Assembly: GCF_000067165.1 (NCBI RefSeq)
Contig: NC_010162.1
Span: forward strand, 5,290,501 to 5,354,500
Origin: Sorangium cellulosum So ce56
Lineage (GTDB): Bacteria; Myxococcota_A; Polyangia; Polyangiales; Polyangiaceae
Length of the DNA stretch: 64,000 nucleotides
Reading direction: 5' to 3'
This document shows positions 59,806 to 64,000 of the stretch, piece by piece. The stretch's first letter is position 1. Every line of letters begins with the position of its first letter. The position numbers were made by a program, and so were the translations under genes. The notes under the pieces were generated by a model, which ran no database searches, was not told the origin of the DNA, and saw only the letters and a program-made list of their open reading frames with translations.

Positions 59806-60747
59806 ATGACCCGTTTGCCGACCGTCGAGGACATCCGCGGCGCCGCCATGCGCATCGCGCCCCACGCCCACGTGACGCCCGTCATGACCAGCCGGACGAT
59901 CGACGGCATCGCCGGGGCGCGCGTCTTCTTCAAGTGCGAGAACCTGCAGCGGGTCGGGGCGTTCAAATTCCGCGGCGCGTGCAACGCGGTCCTGTCCCTC
60001 TCGGACGAGGAGGCGCGGCGCGGCGTCGCGACCCACTCCTCGGGCAACCACGCCGCCGCGCTCGCGCTCGCGGCCCGCATCCGCGGCGTCGCCGCATACA
60101 TCGTGATGCCCGAGAACGCGCCCGCGGTGAAGCGCGCCGCCGTGGAGGGCTACGGCGCCCGGGTCGTGAGCTGCGCCCCCACCCTGCGGTCGCGCGAGGA
60201 GACGGTCGCCCGCGTGATCTCCGAGACGGGCGCGATCTTCGTCCCTCCTTACAACGACCCGCGAATCATCGCCGGCCAGGGCACGGCCGCGCTGGAGCTC
60301 GCGGCCCAGGTGGACGATCTCGACGCCGTGATCGCGCCCGTGGGCGGCGGCGGGCTGCTCTCCGGGACCGCCATCGCCACCGGCTCGCTGTCGCGCGCGC
60401 GCACGATCGGCGCCGAGCCCGAGGCCGCGGACGACGCGGCGCGATCGATGCGCGAAGGGAGGATCGTCCCCTCGAACGACCCGGTCACGATCGCCGACGG
60501 CCTCCGCACTTCGCTCGGCGAGCTCACCTTCGCGGTCCTGCGCGAGCGCGGGGTCGAGATCGTCACCGTGAGCGAAGAGGACATCGTCAAGGCGATGCGC
60601 GTGGTCTGGGAGCGGATGAAGCTCGTCATCGAGCCGAGCGCGGCCGTCCCGGTGGCGGCGGTCCTGCGGCGCTTGGTCCAAGGGGCGCGGATCGGCGTCA
60701 TCGTGAGCGGAGGCAACGTCGATTTGACCCGGCTCCCGTTCACCTGA
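59806..60747 (+). CDS. PLP-dependent serine/threonine dehydratase or racemase
   Basis: The 313-residue fold type II PLP enzyme has the Schiff-base lysine K54 in GAFKFRGA, the phosphate-binding GGGGLLSG, and SSGNHAAALALAARI. It lacks the ACT domain of biosynthetic IlvA, so it resembles catabolic threonine dehydratase or serine racemase. The two cannot be told apart by the motif set. An alternative start at 59767 exists; 59806 (MTRLPTVEDIRGAAMRI) fits the family better. It ends 10 bp before the convergent nitrilase gene's stop. Confidence 0.93.
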   Translation: MTRLPTVEDIRGAAMRIAPHAHVTPVMTSRTIDGIAGARVFFKCENLQRVGAFKFRGACNAVLSLSDEEARRGVATHSSGNHAAALALAARIRGVAAYIVMPENAPAVKRAAVEGYGARVVSCAPTLRSREETVARVISETGAIFVPPYNDPRIIAGQGTAALELAAQVDDLDAVIAPVGGGGLLSGTAIATGSLSRARTIGAEPEAADDAARSMREGRIVPSNDPVTIADGLRTSLGELTFAVLRERGVEIVTVSEEDIVKAMRVVWERMKLVIEPSAAVPVAAVLRRLVQGARIGVIVSGGNVDLTRLPFT

Positions 60748-60757
60748 GCGCGCACGC

Positions 60758-61531
60758 TCACGTGCCGCGCCGCTCTCGCGCGAAGCGCAAGGTGGCGCGT
60801 ACAGCGCTCGGCCCCGGGCCGGGCGGTGCCGCTGCGACCGACCGCCCTCGCGCGTCGAGGATGCGCGAGCCGCCCTGGCCGTCGAGCGCAGGGCGGGAGG
60901 GCCCCCAGTTGGCGTTCACGATCGCGATGCGATGGCGCCGGGCGAGCACGGGCAGGAGATCGGCGCGCATGTCCCCTTCCCCGGGCGAGTCGACCCACGC
61001 CGTGGGGAAGAGCAGCAGATCGGCCTCATCGAGCGCGTCGCCCGCGTCTTCGGAGACGAAGTGAACATCGAAGCAGATCGCGACGGTGAGCTTGATGCCG
61101 CGGAGCTCGAGGACCGGCGTCCCGAGATCCCCCGGCGCCGCCCAGCGCTCCGGGAACCACGGATGACGCTTGCGGTAGTGGCCCACGCGCCGTCCGTCGC
61201 CGTCGAAGACGAGCAAGCTGTTGTAAAAGCGGCCCCCGCTCGCCTCGACGAGGGGGCCGGCCAGCGCGATCCCGTGCCTTCGCGCGAGCTCGGCGAGCCG
61301 CTCCGCCGACTCCCCGTCGATCGGCTCCGCGAAGCGGCGCAGATCGCTGTCGCCCCGCGGCGAGACATAGCCCGTGAGGATGAGCTCGGGCAGCAGCACC
61401 AGGTCTGCCCCCGCAAGCGCTGGCGAGCCGATGAGGCGGTCGATCTCGGCAAGCGCGCCCCCTCGGTCGCCGAAGCGCTGCGGCAGCTCGAGCGCGACCA
61501 CGTCGAGGGAGCGATCGCTCAAAGAGACCAC
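60758..61531 (-). CDS. Nitrilase-superfamily C-N hydrolase
   Basis: A 257-residue protein starting at the GTG at 61531; the frame extends to a GTG at 61606, adding 25 residues that look unconserved. The catalytic triad is present: Glu in LLPELILTGY (E49), Lys in YRKRHPWF (K121) and Cys in AICFDVHF (C153). Family members hydrolyse nitriles, omega-amides or carbamyl amides; the substrate cannot be told. It lies 100 bp after the response-regulator gene on the same strand (25 bp with the longer start). Cytosolic; no signal peptide. Confidence 0.9.
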   Translation of the reverse strand: MVSLSDRSLDVVALELPQRFGDRGGALAEIDRLIGSPALAGADLVLLPELILTGYVSPRGDSDLRRFAEPIDGESAERLAELARRHGIALAGPLVEASGGRFYNSLLVFDGDGRRVGHYRKRHPWFPERWAAPGDLGTPVLELRGIKLTVAICFDVHFVSEDAGDALDEADLLLFPTAWVDSPGEGDMRADLLPVLARRHRIAIVNANWGPSRPALDGQGGSRILDARGRSVAAAPPGPGPSAVRATLRFARERRGT

Positions 61532-61631
61532 CGGACGCCCCCGCACCGCGAGCACGCTCGCGCGCCTCCCGCCGGCGATCCGGTCGCATCGCGCCGGAGA
61601 GCGCACGGCGAAGCCACGGGGCGCCTCCGGC

Positions 61632-62081
61632 TCAGCGGTGGTTCCGCGCGACCTGGAGCTGGTGGAGGCTCACCGCCAGGTCGACCTGGCGGCGAAGATC
61701 CGAGGCGATCCAGGGCTTCGTGATGATCCGGAAGGCCGCGCTCTCCCGGGAGATCTTCTGGATCTGCTCGACGTCCGTCGGGGCGCAGACCAGCACCGGG
61801 ACGTAGCTCAGCCCCTGCCGGCGCAGCTCGCGCAGCAGCGCGAGCCCGCTGAAATGAGGCATCCGGTAGTCGGCGACGACGACGGCTGGCGGCTCCTTCA
61901 CCGCGGCCGCCAGCGCGCGGCGAGGGTCCCCGAAGGTGCGTACCTGGTAGCCGGAGCGGAGCGCCCGATCCATGAGGTCCAGGTTGAGCTCCTCATCGTC
62001 GACGGCGTAGAGGAGGGCTCCTTGGCCCCGACCACTCGAAGGTGGCGGCATGCTGCCGGAGTGCGGGGCATTGCCCATCAA
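61632..62081 (-). CDS. Single-domain response regulator
   Basis: The 149 residues form a receiver domain with the acidic pair D28-D29, phospho-acceptor D71 in VVVADYRMP, and conserved Lys K122 in IITKPW. The position of the conserved Ser/Thr in strand 4 reads VLVCAP, with Cys at 99, an unusual replacement. No output domain is present, so it works like CheY or as a phosphate sink. The N-terminus carries a short Pro/Ser-rich extension. No histidine kinase is adjacent. It is divergent from the kinase-cyclase gene at 62337. Confidence 0.93.
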   Translation of the reverse strand: MMGNAPHSGSMPPPSSGRGQGALLYAVDDEELNLDLMDRALRSGYQVRTFGDPRRALAAAVKEPPAVVVADYRMPHFSGLALLRELRRQGLSYVPVLVCAPTDVEQIQKISRESAAFRIITKPWIASDLRRQVDLAVSLHQLQVARNHR

Positions 62082-62336
62082 GCGCGAGGGTATCAGACCT
62101 CGTTCTCCTGCACCACGCGCTCAAGCCGAGGCGATCTGGTTGCCTGCATCACGCCCAGCGAAGGGCAGCCAGGCGCGCGACACAGCGGGAAGGCCGGCAG
62201 AGGTCGGCGCCGCTTCGCCCCGGCGCCCTGTCTCGCGTCGCTTCAGCGGGCCTCGAGGCGGCGCGAGCGATCAACCTGGACCGGCAGCGGCGTTCACGAT
62301 CCACTCCGGGGGCGTTCGGCGGTAAGAGATCAGGAG

Positions 62337-64000
62337 ATGCCCGCTCGCGATGGATTGCTCGAGGTCGGCGCGCTCGTGGACGGCCGGTATCAGGTGCTCG
62401 GGCACCTCGGGAGCGGCGGCCACAGCGTCGTCTACGATGCGCGCCAGATCGTGACCACCCAGCGCGTGGCGCTCAAGCTGCTTCGGCCCGAGGTGCTGCG
62501 GCGCTCGCGCGAGTCGAGCTCCCAGGAAGCGCGCTTCGAGCGGGAGATGCAGGTCATCGCCCAGCTGAGCCACCCGAACATCGTTCGCCTGCTCGACGCC
62601 GGGCGCCTGCCCGAGGGCGAGCTCTACCTGGCGCTCGAGTACGTCGACGGCGAGACGCTGACCGCGCGCTGCCAGCGCACGAGGGGGGTCGAGCCGAACG
62701 AGGCGAAGCGGCTGATGCTGCAGGTGCTCGACGCCATCGGCTTCGCCCACGAGCGCGGCGTCGTTCACCGCGACCTCAAGCCGCACAACATCATGGTCGC
62801 CGGGTCGGGCAAGCGGACGCACGCCAAGGTGCTGGATTTCGGCATCGCCGCGCTCATCGGCGAGGCCCGCTCCACCGACTACCGCGCGCTCACCCCCACC
62901 GGAGAGTTCAACGGGACGCCGGCCTACATGGCCCCGGAGCAGCTCGTGCAGTCCACCCCGACCACAGCGGCGGACATCTATGCATGGGGGCTCACCTTTC
63001 TCGAGTGCCTGATCGGCGCGCCCGTGATGCACGAGGCGACGATCGCCGAGGTCATCTTCCGCCAGCTGAGCCCCGAGCCGGTGCCGATCCCCCGCGCCCT
63101 CCGCGGCCACCCCCTCGGCGCGCTGCTCGAGCGAGCGACCGCCAAGTCGCCAGCGCACCGCTTCCGGTCCGCCCGCGATGCCTACGAGCTGCTGGAGGAG
63201 TGCGACGTGTCGGGGATCCCGTGGCCGCTGCCGCCCGATCCTGGACCCACCGCCTCGCTGAAGGAGCGCGGCGGCGCGCTGGAGCAGCGGGCGATCGCGA
63301 CGCGACCGGCGCGGCGGGTCGAGGCCGAGCTGGAGACCCAGCCCGTGCCCTCCTCCGGGCAGAGCGAGGCCGAGCAGGAGACCCAGCCCGTGCCCTCCGA
63401 GCAGATCGCGTCGCTGCCGGGCACGGTGCGCAAATCCCCCGAGCAGCAGCGGCAGGACGAGCGGCTCGGCGCCGCGCCGACGCTCGCGATCCCAGGCCGC
63501 AACGTCGCGCCCGCCGCGGCGCCGGCGAGGCCGATCCGCAACGCGTCGATCCACCTCGGCGCCTCGGGGGGCCCGCCGACGGCGCCGGCGACGAGCTTCA
63601 CGTCCCGCCCCAGCGTCGCGCCCGGGACGCGGCCGATGTCCACCACCGGCCGCGGCGAGCGCCGCCAGCTCACCGTGCTGGTCTGCGGGCTCGCCGGCGC
63701 CGAGCGCATCGCGGACACGGTCGACAGCGAGGCGTTCCACGAGCTCGTCCAGATGTATCAGGCGGTGTGCGCCCAGGTGATCGGGGCGCAAGAGGGGGTC
63801 TTCCTCCGCTCCCCAGGCGAGGAGACGATCGCGTATTTCGGCCACCCCGTCGCGAGGGAGGACGACGCCCTCCGCGCCGTGCAGGCGGCGCTCGATCTGG
63901 TCGAGCACATGTCCCGCCTGAACGCGCGCGAGCTCGTGTCCATGCCGCTGTCCGTGCAGGTCGGCGTGCACACCGGGATCGTCGTCGTGGCGGACAGCGA
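62337..64000 (+). CDS. Ser/Thr kinase fused to degenerate class III cyclase domain, 3' end cut by the window edge
   Basis: The frame starts at ATG 62337 and is open to the window end, so 554 residues are visible. The kinase domain (about 17-285) has glycine loop GSGGHSVV, Lys K48, HRDLKPHN (H144), DFGIAA and APEQ. A Pro/Gln/Ala-rich linker runs to about 440, then RRQLTVLVCGLAG begins a class III nucleotidyl cyclase domain like those in multidomain myxobacterial signalling proteins. The first metal Asp is Gly (G451), and the second metal site, GDG in active members, reads GEE. A cyclase with these changes is unlikely to make cAMP. Usually AAA/TPR parts follow the cyclase domain; here they would be beyond the edge. 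Confidence 0.88.
   Translation, partial: MPARDGLLEVGALVDGRYQVLGHLGSGGHSVVYDARQIVTTQRVALKLLRPEVLRRSRESSSQEARFEREMQVIAQLSHPNIVRLLDAGRLPEGELYLALEYVDGETLTARCQRTRGVEPNEAKRLMLQVLDAIGFAHERGVVHRDLKPHNIMVAGSGKRTHAKVLDFGIAALIGEARSTDYRALTPTGEFNGTPAYMAPEQLVQSTPTTAADIYAWGLTFLECLIGAPVMHEATIAEVIFRQLSPEPVPIPRALRGHPLGALLERATAKSPAHRFRSARDAYELLEECDVSGIPWPLPPDPGPTASLKERGGALEQRAIATRPARRVEAELETQPVPSSGQSEAEQETQPVPSEQIASLPGTVRKSPEQQRQDERLGAAPTLAIPGRNVAPAAAPARPIRNASIHLGASGGPPTAPATSFTSRPSVAPGTRPMSTTGRGERRQLTVLVCGLAGAERIADTVDSEAFHELVQMYQAVCAQVIGAQEGVFLRSPGEETIAYFGHPVAREDDALRAVQAALDLVEHMSRLNARELVSMPLSVQVGVHTGIVVVADS

Overview
This is a very GC-rich bacterial chromosome segment with strong third-position G/C bias. It looks like a myxobacterium of the Sorangium/Polyangiales type. 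The reasons are three Hanks-type Ser/Thr kinases, two FHA-domain proteins, many lipoproteins, TPR/PEGA proteins, Cys-rich and EF-hand-like lipoproteins, and a bifunctional Rel, in an otherwise free-living proteobacterial gene set. The assignment is inference from gene content. No insertion sequence, integrase, prophage, CRISPR array or rRNA was seen; one tRNA is present.

Layout. 1-2563: a left-truncated membrane-anchored protein divergent from a Ser/Thr kinase. 2764-6077: pyruvate dehydrogenase E1-alpha, E1-beta and E2. 6079-11699 (minus): a cluster of NAD-linked immune-type proteins, namely a SIR2-TIR fusion, a stand-alone NB-ARC ATPase, and a TIR-NB-ARC-TPR STAND protein. 11914-14343: a formylglycine-enzyme-fold lipo/exported protein, a metallophosphoesterase and a cold-shock protein with a long leader. 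15342-18112: an FHA protein with a CpaF-like domain whose P-loop is destroyed, then peptide deformylase. 18131-25426 (minus): ribD, nrdR, fabF, acpP, fabG, fabD, fabH, rpmF and a YceD/DUF177 gene. 25533-28570: a polytopic membrane protein, then pyrR-pyrB. 28769-34013: a four-gene set of NadE-like amidating synthetase, acyl carrier protein, AMP-forming ligase and asparagine synthetase-like amidotransferase, probably a small-molecule or glycan-decoration pathway.

34078-37874 (minus): a kinase / PEGA-TPR membrane protein / propeller lipoprotein operon. 38078-46847 (minus): TPR membrane protein, TonB/AgmX-like protein, collagen-like exported protein, an M16 protease pair with a lipoprotein, and lepA. 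47115-49322: a ribbon-helix-helix regulator and two tandem EF-hand-like lipoproteins. 49549-52085: an RsuA/RluB pseudouridine synthase with a repetitive tail, a RavA-type MoxR ATPase and tRNA-Gly. 52474-56010: an FHA-AAA-Fis-like regulator lacking the sigma-54 contact loop, a MEMO-family protein with a PqqD-like N-terminus, and a YkgJ-type Cys-cluster protein. 56021-62081: rel, hemW, a Ser/Thr dehydratase, a nitrilase-family amidohydrolase and a single-domain response regulator. 62337-64000: a right-truncated Ser/Thr kinase fused to a degenerate class III cyclase domain.

The most unusual parts are the SIR2/TIR/NB-ARC cluster, the NadE-ACP-ligase-AsnB operon, and a recurring theme of signalling proteins whose catalytic residues have been lost (CpaF-like P-loop, cyclase metal site, FGE cysteines, sigma-54 loop). 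Housekeeping genes fill much of the rest. Intergenic regions carry short tandem repeats with 9-, 12- and 32-bp periods.
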